64,000 nt of DNA from the NCBI RefSeq assembly GCF_016808335.1, contig NC_053137.1, positions 4,601,904-4,665,903 on the forward strand. The letters run 5' to 3'. The position numbers and the translations under genes are program-made. The notes under the pieces are model-generated. The model saw only the letters and a program-made list of their open reading frames with translations, ran no database searches and had not been told where the DNA came from. Of the stretch, positions 47,166-58,900 are shown piece after piece; the stretch's first letter is position 1, and every line of letters starts with the position of its first letter. The stretch is from Panicum virgatum (lineage: Eukaryota; Streptophyta; Magnoliopsida; Poales; Poaceae).

Positions 47166-48304
47166 TTGTATGTGATAATTCCAACGTTGGTCAAAAATAG
47201 AACATACAACTGTTTATGCAATTAAATCTATATCACCGTTGGGCAGAAATAGAAATAAATGCACAAAAAACTATGAAATTACAGTATTGTAACTAACAAC
47301 GTTGGTCAGAAAATTAACAATACCATAATCCTTAAAATAAGCTTTTAACCATGCTCTTAAACTTTAATTGTCTCGTTGGTTCGAATTAAAGTAAAGAACA
47401 ACTGTAAAGACTTTTGCAGCGGAAACAAGTAGGAATTTCTATTTCCAGAAGCTAAAAAATATAAACTTTTATCTCTAAACAATAAACACGTTGGTGCAAA
47501 ATTGAATAGAGATCAAACTATAATCAAACTATTCAAAAACTGCTATTAAAAAGCTTCTGGAAAATAGAAAAAACAATTTAAAGCTTCACTGTTGAAGTAG
47601 CCCAGTTACGAAATCGGCCCAGCCCGCTCGGCGCGCGCGACGCTCGGGCCTTCGGCCCAACAGCCAATGGCCAGGCCGCCAAACCGGCCCGGCGCCGCGC
47701 CCCTCTTGGGCCCAAACTGGCCCGTGACGCCGCGGAGCTCTCTCGGCCGTCGGATCTGATCCGACGGCCGGCCGTGACCTTCGCGGGATCAAAACCGGCG
47801 ACGCCGGTGTTTCCCGAAAACCCTAGCGACTCTTTCTCCCTCCCCCTTCTCTCTCCACGCGACGCAGCAGCAGCCACGGAGCGGAGGCGACGGCCATGGC
47901 GGCCGCGGAGGAGAGGACGAAGCGGCGCCGTCGCTGCTTGCTCGCCGGTGTGCGCGCTCGCCAGTGGGTGAGCGCGCCGCCGTCGAGCTCGCCATGGATG
48001 GCGCCTTGCTTTCGAGCCCGCGCGCATGCGCCCCGGCGTCCCGGCGGCGAGCGGCGGAGCATCCTGTCCCGCGCCCCGACGAAACGGGCTGCGCGGGTCT
48101 GTTCCGCACGAGGGCGGCCGACTGTGGGGCGGTGCAGGTCAGTACCCACCGCCCTTTTGCTCTAGGGTTAGGGTTAGGGTTTCGACTTTTCTTTTCTTTT
48201 TCGATTTGCATCGAATTGCTTTTTCTGTGTCTTGATTCTTTTTATTCGTGACCGAATCTACACTTCCCATCTCGATCTACACTTGTGTAGGCGACTGATA
48301 CCAT
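47166..48304 (-). other. 5' leader of the young Copia element
   Basis: About 1.1 kb between the primer-binding site and gag. The distal half (47580-48170) is GC-rich with open frames on both strands but no recognised domain. At 48164-48182 it has AGGGTTAGGGTTAGGGTTT, a short telomere-like run also present as a shorter box in the related remnant at about 8507. The proximal half is AT-rich. Confidence 0.7.
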
Positions 48305-48836
48305 TGTTAGTTCCTAGGATCACACCGTGCACGAATCGAGTAGGATTTCTCTTCTTTTCTTCACATCAAGTGTAAGAGTCCCTAGATCTACTGCATAAAC
48401 AATAAAAGAATGAACACAGTGAGGAAGTAGAGAGAGAGACCATCACCACCAGTGCTTGAACTTGATCCGGCGGCCATCTCTGGTTCGCTGATGATGATCT
48501 GCTCTAGGGCAGCGACGAGTGGTGCAGTGGCGTCGTGAGCGTAGCGTCGAAGTCGAGGGCGATGGCAAGGGCGATGGTGTCGACGGAGTCGACTGCAGCG
48601 GCGGCGGATTCCCACTGCTCCAGCGCCCCCTAGTAGATCGGCTTAGGGTTTCTGTGGGTGAGGGTGTAGGCGGCACGGCGAACCTCGTACCGTGTGCCGC
48701 CGGCCCCTCACCCCTTTTATTTTGGCGCTGTGCAGCGGGGGCCCACCAACCATTAAGGGTTGGACGCCCCCGATCAGGGCGCGGTTTAAGGGCCTAATAG
48801 GCCGTTGGGCCTATTAGGAAGGAGATCAACCTAACA
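48305..48836 (-). repeat. 5' LTR of the young Copia element
   Basis: 532 bp; followed on the minus strand by the tRNA-Met primer-binding site at 48295-48303. Confidence 0.93.
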
Positions 48837-48841
48837 AAATG

Positions 48842-49080
48842 TGGCATAGTTTTTTTATTTATTAAGACATGAAATTGATTAACCAATTCTAACTTTGACT
48901 TATGCCACAGAGGTTACAAATACCAAACAACTCAAACATTTCCAGCTGTCACGAAATAATTTTGCAATCTCTTGGCCCCACAATTCTCATTTTCCTATAG
49001 TTTAAACTTTTTAAATGGTGATGGTGGGTTGAGGCAGAGGTAGTCACGCCCTGCTGTATGTATCAATAAACTTAGTTGGA
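48842..49080. other. MIR2118-unit block
   Basis: No gene. Holds GAGGTTACAAATACC and CCAGCTGTCACGAAATAATT at 48910-48965, the same anchor as at 5195, 6418 and 11713. Confidence 0.6.
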
Positions 49081-49088
49081 CACTGCCA

Positions 49089-49475
49089 CAGTGGCGTAGC
49101 TAGGATTAATTCCTAGGGGGCCAATTTGCCTTGTGACAATCAACATGTACACAAATGTGTGTTCTACCGGTTCCTTTTATATAAGTTGTGCCCTACAAGT
49201 GCTCCAGTTTATCATTTGCGTTGAAAAAATAGGATAACATCAAGATTTTGCTGCATCAATTTTGCATCAAAACCTAAGCAACCTGCCCTTTTGCACACAA
49301 ATCCACTCACAGTACGTCGGCAGCAACAAAAAGAAACTGCAAATGGATAATGCCACTCCGATCATATATAGTGCTAAACAAGTGATCGGCCAATTGATCA
49401 GCCTCTGTACGCCTGCAAATCTTTGGGGCAAGGGGGGCCATGGCCCAAGTTGGCCGAGCTGTAGCTCCGCCAGTG
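49089..49475. mobile_element. Small non-autonomous hAT element
   Basis: Ends CAGTGGCGTAGCTA (left) and complement CACTGGCGGAGCTACA (right) with an exact 8-bp duplication CACTGCCA at 49081-49088 and 49476-49483. 387 bp; no transposase. Confidence 0.85.
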
Positions 49476-49640
49476 CACTGCCAGAGGAAAGAGGAGCGCA
49501 GCACCTCCACATCTTTCCGGCGATATTAGAGGCCGAAACTGTGGATACACATAAGCAAACACAGCGTTGCGAGGATGTGGAACACTGAATTCCATGGCCA
49601 CACAGGCACAGTTACCTTGCAAGCTAACATAACATTTCAC

Positions 49641-49662
49641 TCCCTGATGCTTCCCAATCCCA
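49641..49662 (+). ncRNA. MIR2118-like site, copy 12
   Basis: TCCCTGATGCTTCCCAATCC then CA; four differences from the remembered consensus. The upstream 'ccttgcaagctaacat' and downstream 'tagtatgaatatcatcaacactgatccaactagatac' are close to copy 7 (12480-12560), so the two are recent duplicates. The 5' arm region (49575-49600) is diverged and pairing is not convincing by eye. Confidence 0.5.
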
Positions 49663-50222
49663 TATAGTATGAATATCATCAACACTGATCCAACTAGATA
49701 CATTCATCAAGTGTGGATATATAATGGTTACTTGACTGCTTGAGTTTGTTGTACCCTTATGTTGTGTCTCTTGCTGATCTCTTTCTCTGCTATGAATCAG
49801 CCATTTCTGAATACCAGAGGTGGGAGAGAAGAAACACAGGTAGCTGATCTATAGCACGCACAAAAGAGTAGATATGCTCTGATCCCCTCATAATAGTTGA
49901 GATCCAAACAATTAATTATGCTCCCCTGCCATCAATTTCTCATATGATCTGTATTGCACAAGTAAATTCTCCAAGTAATAGCTGAAAGACGTGAGACCAT
50001 CCATCATACGAATCCCTTTCTGTCATACTATTGTTCAGAGATGTATAATGTCAATTTCCCTCAGGGATGCAGCATTGTAAAGTCCACACTCTGCAGGTTT
50101 ATTGAGAAGACCGAAGAACTTTGTTTATGGCACTGGTCCAGTAGGTGCATCGGACAGCTTTATTGCAGCTCTGGACAGCCACATCACAAGATTTTACACC
50201 CCGTCCTTCAAGAGACGCAGTT
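49663..50222. other. Duplicated unit sequence between copies 12 and 13
   Basis: No gene. 50068-50100 (GCAGCATTGTAAAGTCCACA, CTCTGCAGGTTT) matches 6358 and 16530; 'ttgagtttgttg' followed by a CTTGCTGATC-type block at 49740-49790 matches 11395-11430. Confidence 0.5.
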
Positions 50223-50290
50223 GTGGATTGGGATCACGGCGCTCTTGAAACTACGAACCTACCACCTCTTCTCCCAATTCCTCTCAATCC
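50223..50290 (+). ncRNA. MIR482-like hairpin candidate, copy 13
   Basis: The 3' arm is 50269-50290 (TTCTCCCAATTCCTCTCAAT then CC), miR482-like by its TTCCTCxCA core. The 5' arm 50223-50245 (GTGGATTGGGATCACGG) gives GGATTGGGA against TCTCAATCC, nine nearly perfect pairs with one G-U, then a weaker region. Loop about 24 nt. A partial second copy (CTTCTCCCAATTCGG) follows at 50355-50370. Confidence 0.55.
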
Positions 50291-50813
50291 CTTCGGTAGC
50301 TTGTAAAAATCTAGGAGGTAAGCATCTCACTTGATACTATGAACCTACCACATCTTCTCCCAATTCGGCCTCTCTGCTGTATATATACCATAAATAAAGA
50401 TAAGGAAACACGTATGGACAAGCAGAAAAGTAGTAGGCGTGAGTGGCATTTACTGGATTCTGACACTACTAGCTGGACATCATGAGGGAAAATAAAGTGA
50501 TACACTATACTAAGGAACGAACTATTTAATAGCATGGTATCTTCAAAACCCGGTTGTGAAATTTTAAAATTTCTTTAGACAACAAAGGTTTACATAATAT
50601 ATTGTCCAAATTCGTAGGCCTTCAAGAAATTGCAAACAAGCAGGGCTGTTTTTCCTTCTTTTTTTCACAATGCACATATGGATGAGAAGAACTTCATTAG
50701 TACGTATATGCACCACGTACTCATTTTGGATGTGTTCGTCTGTTCGACATCCAGCAATGCAGGTTGTAAGTTGTCATCTAGTGTTGTCGAGTCTCTAAAT
50801 CACACTAAGTCTT

Positions 50814-50835
50814 CCCCTGATGCCACCCAATCAAG
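50814..50835 (+). ncRNA. Decayed MIR2118-like site, copy 14
   Basis: CCCCTGATGCCACCCAATCA; keeps CTGATGCC and CCCAATC but has lost the 3' CCTA. No hairpin recognised. Confidence 0.3.
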
Positions 50836-51469
50836 AATATAGATCTGTAGGCATGTCCTGCATCACATCCTACATTTGACAAAAGTTCAGATGGAAAGCA
50901 TCTCATGGCTCATCGACAAAGCATCAGGCCAACGTGCTATATATTATTTTCTCCTTGGTTATATAAGTTTGAGTTGGCCTCTTCTCATCTGCATTCTGAC
51001 AACCTTTATATAGGAGGAATGACAGTGGAAGAAATTAAATGAAAACTGGATTCATTATCGCTGGTGCAAGGATAAACTATATATTAGTTATATTGAAATA
51101 CGAGTTACTATGGTTAGGTGACATCATTACAAGGCAAGCCACTGTGACATCATTACAAATCAGTTTCATTTTTATAAGAGCATCTCCAGCCGACTGCCCA
51201 AATATGAGCCTATATTTTATATTTTTTGGTTGGCCCATAAAATTTAGAGGTTTGAAATTTTCTCCGGACTCGATCAGGCCGACCAAACGAAGAACCAGCT
51301 GTCAGCCAAACTCTCCCCCGTCCGCCCTCTCCTCGCGCTCGCGCCACCTCTCCCCCGCGCCGCCGCGCCCGCACCCTGCCCTCCGCGGCTGCTCCAGCTC
51401 CTGCGGCGGCGCCTGCCGATCTGCCTCTGCGCGCGCGCCGCGGAGGCGAGCTTGGCGGCGTCGCGCCTG

Positions 51470-51625
51470 CGCACGGGAGGCGCTGCGGACGAGGAAGCCG
51501 TCGAGCAGGCTGTCGTCGGCGCAGGCGGCGCGGAGGAGCGCGGCCTGCGCGAGCGGGAGGTGCAGCAGCTCGTCGAGCACGCAGAGGAGCGCCCGGACGT
51601 GGGCCAGCGACAGCGGGTTCGCCGC
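51470..51625 (-). pseudogene. Captured DUF241 (BPS1-like) gene fragment, tentative
   Basis: On minus, NPLSLAHVRALLCVLDELL followed by HLPLAQAALLRAACADDSLL and DGFLV resembles the N-terminal part of plant DUF241 proteins, which have a 'hV.aLl..l.elL.lP.aQaal' pattern. The similarity is lost after 51475 through frame change, and the upstream GC-rich frame to 51942 is not recognisable. It lies inside the Harbinger element, so a transduplicated gene piece is the likeliest reading. From memory of the family only. Confidence 0.4.
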
Positions 51626-53826
51626 TCCTGCAGCTTCCCAAGGGCCGCCGGAGACCTCCCTCCCGCACCCGCGGCGAGTTCGTGCCGCGCCGGCCGCCTC
51701 TCCCCCGCGCCGCTGGGTCCTCCGGTGCCGCCGCCGCCAGCGAAGGCTGCTGCCGAGAGGGGCCTCCCTGAAGTCCTCAAGTTCTCCGACGGCGACACGG
51801 CGCAGCGCTTGCGGATCTTGGTGGCGGCGGCGGAAGCTCCTCCTGTCACGGTCAGCTCAGCGGCGGCTTCCCTCAGCATCGCCGTCCTGGATTCAGACAC
51901 CAGCCGGTAAAGACGATGTTTTCTTCTCCCCACGAGCAACATTGCTTATACAAGAACCAATTGAGTAAATGGCTTCTTCTCGCCACAAGCAGCATCACAT
52001 TGCTTTCACATCAAAGATTCATGATTGAGTAGACATTGTGCAAGAATCGACCTGAATATAAACAGCAAGGGAGACAAAGCATCAAAGATTCATGCTGTAC
52101 TGAGCATGACTCTGATTCTGAAATTTCTTCCATTTGCAGCATTTAGAAATTTCTTCCATTTACACTCCATTCAGATGCTGTACTGCAGTTGTTCCAAATA
52201 GTAGAGAATTAAGGATAGCTCTTCTCAAAATATTCAAAATATTCAGATACAGAATTCAACTCGATCTTTATTTAGTAGCCCATTCCATTATGCACTGCAG
52301 TTTTCTCCAGTGATTGTTCTCACAAATTATTTAGTAGCCCATTCCATTATTTCTAAATGCTATGTGCTGGGATACACATTAACCTGCGCCAATTACAATA
52401 TTCCCTTGTTTAAAAGCATAACTGTGCTATCTGCTAATCAGCCTTCAGACAAGTCATGTCAATCATTCTCATGAAATTTAATTTTGCAGACCTTGTCGCT
52501 GCTAGACCTGTGCGAGAAGGAAGGCATCTGAGCTGTTGGGGAGGTGGTTGCTTTGAGCTTCAAGGAAGCTCAAGCTGCTGGTGGTTTCATTTTCCCTACC
52601 TGAAAGGATGGAGAAGACCTGGTACTTGGAAGGCCCCTGGAAAAAAGCAGGCTGCAAGAAGGCTGCCTGAGCATCCAAACTGATGTGATTACTTCTGTAA
52701 AATGAAACCAGCATTGCCTGAGCATCCAAACTAATGCTGTATTTGCTTGACAATTGATTTTAGTTGTACTGTTAAGTTGTACTGTATTATTAGTGTTGTG
52801 AAAATAATCTTGCAGTCCCTTATGTACTGAACCTGAAAGATGTGCAACATGACAATTATCAGGTCAACCTGTCATTCAGAACACAGACAGCTTATGTACT
52901 GAAATCTGAGTTCCTTTTCATTCTGGAGGAAAGAAGATAATGTTGTTTCTTGTTTTCATTCTGCATCAATGCATCTGGTATTCTACTGCTTATTTGTTGC
53001 ACTTTTTATTTAGGACGTACACCAGACTTGGTTGTGCTGAAAGCACTATATTGTATCAACCATAATAATACAGTAGTAATTCTGTAAACTTCTTAATCTG
53101 CTTGCTTTCGCTATCTAAGTGACTGCTGGCCACATGTAAGACATGTTATATGAGAATTGTTGCTGACAATCACTGGTATTTTTCAACTCAGCTGACTACT
53201 ACTGCAGAATCAGCTACCTCATTTCACTGTTTCTCATATATTGTCAACTATTGAGATCCCCCTTTGCCTTTGGCCACTGCTCTGCTGCCCAGAAAAAGTA
53301 CTACTGAAATAAACACTTGTCGATAACCATGTAAGGAACAATCTTAAATGTTACAACAAACTGAAACCCTTTTTTTTCAAACAACAATGCCATTTTTGTT
53401 CAATGTGCTCTCAGAATCTGAACCTCAGAATCTGAACACCTCAGAGCAAAATATTGCATATTGCATAACAGACTGCAGCAGAACACATGCATATTGCATA
53501 AATTACATTGCATATTATTACAACTGTTCAACCTTACCCAGATTACTCCAGAATAATATACCCAGCCTTATTACAAAATAATATACCTCAGAATCTGAAC
53601 ACCTCAGAGCAAAATATTGCATATTGCATAACAGAGTTCAGATTAGCCTTACCACATTCAGAACTGTGCCAAAATAATATACCCAGGACTAAAACTAAAT
53701 GAGTTATAAATTACATGAACAGAATATGCTTCAGAATACGCACACTTCATAAGTGCTGATTATTACAACAAGAAGAGATAAAACTTGCAGACAACATGAA
53801 CAATTTTAGAGATCAACATAATTTCT

Positions 53827-54821
53827 TCACATGAGAGACTCAGCTTCCTCAGCGTCCCCTCCGCTGCCCTTCTCACTTGTGGAACCTCCCCCTGATGCCT
53901 TGAGTAATGCTTCCTTGGTTGTTGCTATTTGTTGCCTCATTGCCTTGACATATGCTCTTTGGCTTTCATCCATGTTGGAGGTGTTGCAGAACATGATCTT
54001 TTGTTCTTGATCCCACAGCAACTTCCGCTCTTCGAGGTCCTTCTCAGCTTTCCATCTTTCTTCGCGTTTCTGATGTTCTTCTGACTTCATTTGTATAAAT
54101 GTTGCAAGCTGCACGGCATATTCATCTTCTCCATCATTCCTCTTTTGTTTCTGTTTTGATTGTTTGCGACCTGGAGGTCGCTTGGAAGGTTCACGGTCAT
54201 CTTCTTGTGCTTCTTGCGATGGGGTCGTAGACTTGTTTTGCCTCTTTCCTTGGGCTTGTTTCATTGCTTCATATACTGATTGAAACATCTCGGTATGGCG
54301 GACCTCCATCCAGTAGTGAAAGTAAGGAAAACCTTTGGTCTCATCATAGGATTTTTGGGCTAAATTGATCTGCAACAAAGATGAAATCAACAATTAGAGA
54401 ATGAGAAGCATTTGATGAAGTCATGAATTTACGAACTTACATATTCTGTATGCGGAACGCCACTTGGATGGAGACGTTCTATCTTCTCGATGCATTCTTG
54501 AAACCGAATGCATTCCCTTTGGATGCCATTCCACCTTTTTTCAAGGGAGGTAACATTTCTATCAGAGACAAAAGTCTTGTTCTCATGATAGTGTTGTGCT
54601 ATCCGATTCCAATATGTGCCTTTTGGTTGATCACTTCCTATTCTTGGGTCAAATGTTATGGCCATCCAAGACCAACACAACTGGATGTCTTCATTGTGAT
54701 TGTAGTTTCCTCCCCGCCCTCTGCTACTGCCACTATCTGGGATTGGTGCTTGTGTGAGAACCTCCAGATCGGCTTCAGAGTCTTGTGTCAGCATGCCCAC
54801 CAATGGCTGAGAACTGTCCAT
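53827..54821 (-). CDS. PIF/Harbinger ORF1 (SANT/Myb-like, NAM-associated type)
   Basis: Two exons, 54821-54441 and 54369-53827, joined by a 71-bp GT-AG intron, give about 307 residues with no internal stop. Residues 35-115 (RGGNYNHNEDIQLCWSWMAI, QPKGTYWNRIAQHYHENKTF, RNVTSLEKRWNGIQRECIRF) form the trihelix/SANT-like domain of Harbinger ORF1, which binds element ends and aids transposase entry to the nucleus. Then a Lys/Arg-rich linker (KRPPGRKQSKQKQKRN, a likely nuclear signal) and a coiled coil (SEEHQKREERWKAEKDLEER). The C-terminus is Gly/Ser/acidic. The start Met at 54821 is the first in frame. Its intact state in a decayed element is notable. Confidence 0.8.
54691..54727. repeat. 37-bp direct repeat, copy 1 (in ORF1)
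   Basis: The run TCATTGTGATTGTAGTTTCC through CTGCTAC recurs exactly at 54974-55010, 283 bp away, where the Harbinger sequence gives way to Copia leader sequence. Confidence 0.8.
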
Positions 54822-54973
54822 TGGGTCCTATAATGGAAACATAATACATAGAATAGGTTACTACTTACTAGTAAACATAATACAACTGATTCACAACCAA
54901 AACAAATAAAATAATATTTCAGATTTTTTGAACCAAAATCTGTTAACAACAATGTGAGAATTCCGTGAGGTTT

Positions 54974-55010
54974 TCATTGTGATTGTAGTTTCCTCCCCGC
55001 CCTCTGCTAC
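54974..55010. repeat. 37-bp direct repeat, copy 2
   Basis: Identical to 54691-54727. It lies at the left boundary of the decayed Copia element and may be a scar of the deletion or repair that removed the 5' LTR. Confidence 0.8.
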
Positions 55011-55952
55011 CGCCGTTGCTTTCTCGCTATAGCGGCTTCCTAAGCGCTACTTTGGTAGAGCGCGTCTAGTGGGTGTGATGTGAATGGTATGGCCTCAATG
55101 TCATGTGATGATGTATGTGATGATTTGTGTGGCCTGCGTGTCGCAAGTTAACACAACCGGGTTGAGGTTGCACCATTATTGTATAACGACTTGCGTGTCG
55201 ACTTGTGATGTTTGAATCCTCATGTAATTATTTCACTAGCTATTAGATGTAGTAGCTTAGTATCTTTTCATGGAGGCTTCAATCATGATGGCGATGATGA
55301 TCACCCCAAGACAGGACGGATGGCAATGGAGGTCACCTTGGAGCCATGGCGATGGAGCCCATTGTGATGCAAGAGGCCATACTATTCACAATATAATATG
55401 ATTATATGCCTGTGATGTTTATTTTCCTGTCATACTATTCTTTCATGCTTTTACATATGGTGGATGTTTTAATCATGATAGAATAGCTTCCCTCAGAAAA
55501 GGTTGAGTTTTTTATGCCTTTTACCAATAGCTGCATCTATAAATTTTGATCGTTGTGTGGTAGGTTTACCAAAATAGAGTACCCTCAGCTATCACTTTTG
55601 TATAGGGTGGATGTCGGACATTCACAAGTATAGTATTGGTTTACTCAACAAAGCTATCAAAATAGTTTTGGGCTTTAAGGCATAGGGTTGGGGCCGGGGC
55701 ATTGGATGCCACCCAACAAACAAGAGTCGCATAGAGATGTGATTAGTAATTTGTTGCTTACCTGTATCACTACTTTTCTAGCCGTGATGCTAAAGCTCAC
55801 TAGGATTTTAGTGATTATGGATCTTGAACCACTATATGCCATTAGAGGGAAGATGACTTTGATATAGTAGGTTGTCTTTTGTTAAATCAGTTAATGAAAG
55901 TCTTTACATAAACTTAGTGCTGAAATCTTGCTTTACTTTAATGTTGTAGATC

Positions 55953-58900
55953 ATGTCTGCTAGTAACAATTCCGCTTTCAATTTGTGTTCTGTTCTTGAG
56001 AAAGAAAAGTTAAATGGAACAAACTTTATTGATTGGTACCGCAACCTGAGAATTGTTCTCAGGCAAGAGAAAAAGGAGTATGTTCTTGAGCAGCCATATC
56101 CTGATGATCTCCCTGACAATGCAACTGCTGCTGATCGCAGAGCTTATGAGAAGCACTGCAATGACTCACTTGATGTCAGCTGTCTGATGCTCGCCACCAT
56201 GTCCCCTGATCTGCAGAAGCAATATGAGCATGCGGATGCTCACACCATGATCGAGGGGCTGCGTGGGATGTTTCAGAACCAAGCCGGGACTGAGAGGTTC
56301 AATATCTCAAAGTCCTTGTTTGCGTGCAAGCTGCCAGAAGGTAGCCCAGTCAGTCCTCATGTGATCAAAATGATTGGTTACATTGAGACTTTGGACAGAC
56401 TTGGTTCTGAACTTCACCAAGACTTGGCTACTGATGTTATTCTCCAGTCGCTCCCGGCGTGCTATGAGCCTTTTATCATGAACTTTCAGATGAATGGCTT
56501 GGATAAAACATTGAGTGAGTTGCATGGGATGCTAAAGACAGCAGAGAAGAGCATTAAGAAGAATCCCAATCATGTGATGATGATTCAGAAGGGGAACAAA
56601 AAGAGGAAGCGTTGGACGCCTCCTAATCCCAATGGTAAAGGCAAGGAAAAGAGTTCCAGTGGTGAGTCCTCGGGCTCTAAGCTAAAGCCAGCACCTAAGG
56701 TCAAATCTGGCCCTACTTCTGAGGATGAATGCTTCCACTGTCATGAAAAGTGACATTGGTCTAGGAACTGCAAGAATTACTTGGAAGAAAAGAAGAAGAA
56801 GAAGGGAAGTGAGACTTCCACTTCAGGTATAAATGTTATAGAAATTAATATTGCATTATCTTCCAGTGAATCATGGGTATTTGATACTGGATCGGTGATT
56901 CACACTTGCAAATCGTTGCAGGGTCTGAGACTAGAAGATTTGCAAGAGGCGAGTTGGACGTTCGTGTCGGCAATGGCGCAAAGGTTGCGGTGTTGGCGGT
57001 CGGCACCTACCACTTGTCTGTACCCTCCGGATTAGTTTTGGAATTAAATAATTGTTATTGCATTCCTGCTTTGAGCAAGAACATTATTTCTTCTTCATGT
57101 TTGGAAGAAGTTGATGATTTTAAGATTGTAATAGAGAACAAACGTTGTTCTATTTTTTGCAATGGTATTTTTTATACTCATTGTCCATTGGTGAATGGAT
57201 TATATGTTCTTGATCTTGAGGATAAATCTGTCTGTAACATTAATACTAAGAGGCTTAGACCAAATGATTTGAATCCCACTTTTATTTGGCATTGTCGCTT
57301 AGGTCATATAAATGAGAAGCGCATTGAACAACTCCATAAAGATGGATTGTTAAGCTCATTTGATTTTGAATCATTTGACACATGTGAGTCTTGTTTGCTT
57401 GGAAAGATGACCAAAGCGCCTTTCACTAGTCATAGTGAGAGGGCGAGTGATTTGTTGGGACTTGTACACACCGTTGTATGTGGACCAATGAGCTCAATAG
57501 CCAGAGGTGGTTTTCAGTACTTCATTACTTTCACTGATGATTTTAGTAGATATTGATATATCTACTTAATGAGGCACAAGTCTGAATCATTTGAAAAGTT
57601 CAAAGAATTTCAGAATGAAGTACAAAATCAATTAGGCAAGAAAATTAAATTTCTATGATCTGATCGTGGAGGAGAATATTTGAGCCTTGAATTTGGTGAT
57701 CATTTGAAGCAATGTGGAATTATTCCGCAGCTAACTCCACCCGGAACGCCTCAATGGAATGGGGTATCCGAATGGAGGAACCGAACCTTGTTGGACATGG
57801 TTAGATCAATGATTAGCCAAGCTAATCTTCCATTGTCATTTTGGGGTTATGCTCTTGAAACTGCTGCGTTCACACTGAATAGGGTTCCAAGTAATTCTGT
57901 TGAGAAGACACCATATGAGATATGGAATGGGAAGCGTCCCGGATTATCTTTTCTCAAAGTTTGGGGATGTGAGGCTTATGTCAAACGTTTGATGTCAGAT
58001 AAGCTCACTCCAAAGTCAGACAAATGCTTCTTTGTGGGGTATCCTAGGGAAACCAAAGGATATTATTTTTACAATAAGGCGGAAGGCAAAGTGTTTGTCG
58101 CTCGCAATGGTGTTTTCTTAGAAAATGAGTTTCTCTCAAAAGGATTTAGTGGGAGCAAGGTGCAACTTGAAGAAATTCAGGAAACACCCGAAACTGTTTC
58201 AGCACCCACTGAAGATCCACGGGATGTGCAAGATGTTGCACAACCCGTAGTTGAGGCACTAGCCCCACGAAGGTCTATAAGGGCACGTCGCGCTACTGAC
58301 AAGCTCAACCTCCTTATTACGGAGGAGCGCCACGTATTATTGATGGAAAATGATGAGCCCTTGACCTACAAAGAAGCAATGATGTGACCCGACTCCGACA
58401 AATGGCTTGAAGCCATGGAATCCGAGTTAAAATCCATGCATGATAATTAAGTTTGGAACTTGGTCGATCAAATTGACAGTGTAAGACTTGTCGACTGTAA
58501 GTGGATTTTTAAGAAAAAATTAGACATGGATGGAAAAGTTCACATCTATAAGGTACGATTGGTGGCGAAAGGTTTCCGACAAATTCAAGGTGTTGACTAT
58601 GAGGAAATCTTTTCGCCCGTCGCAATGCTAAAGTCTGTTCGGATTCTCCTAGCAATTGCCGCATATTATGACTATGATATGGCAAATGGATGTCAAAACC
58701 GCTTTCCTTAATGGACATCTAAGTGAGGATGTGTATATGACACAACCTGAAGGTTTTGTCGATCCTAAAAATGCTGGGAAAATATGTAAGCTTCAGAGGT
58801 CCATCTATGGATTGAAGCAAGCATCTCGGAGTTGGAATATTCGTTTTGATGAAGTAGTCAAAGGGTTTGGCTTCATCAAGAATGAAGATGAGCCTTGTGT

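Larger units (their letters stand above)
42123..48836 (-). mobile_element. Young Ty1/Copia LTR retrotransposon, minus strand
   Basis: Two 532-bp LTRs (42123-42654 and 48305-48836), each TGTTAG...CTAACA on +, with the exact 5-bp duplication AAATG at 42118-42122 and 48837-48841. By eye the LTRs differ at only two sites (near 42144/48326 and 42191/48373) with no indel. The primer-binding site TGGTATCAG (complement of 48295-48303, initiator tRNA-Met) and a polypurine tract AAGGGGGAGAA (complement of 42655-42665) are both in place. Structurally complete, but gag and pol carry two frameshifts and a stop. Confidence 0.93.

Noticed and set aside
47578..48251. Open frames in the young Copia leader
   Set aside because: Low-complexity Arg/Ala-rich translation on both strands; not recognised as a captured gene.
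55011..55100. Left LTR of the decayed Copia element
   Set aside because: Only GCGCGTCTAGTGG is shared with the 3' LTR; too short to call.
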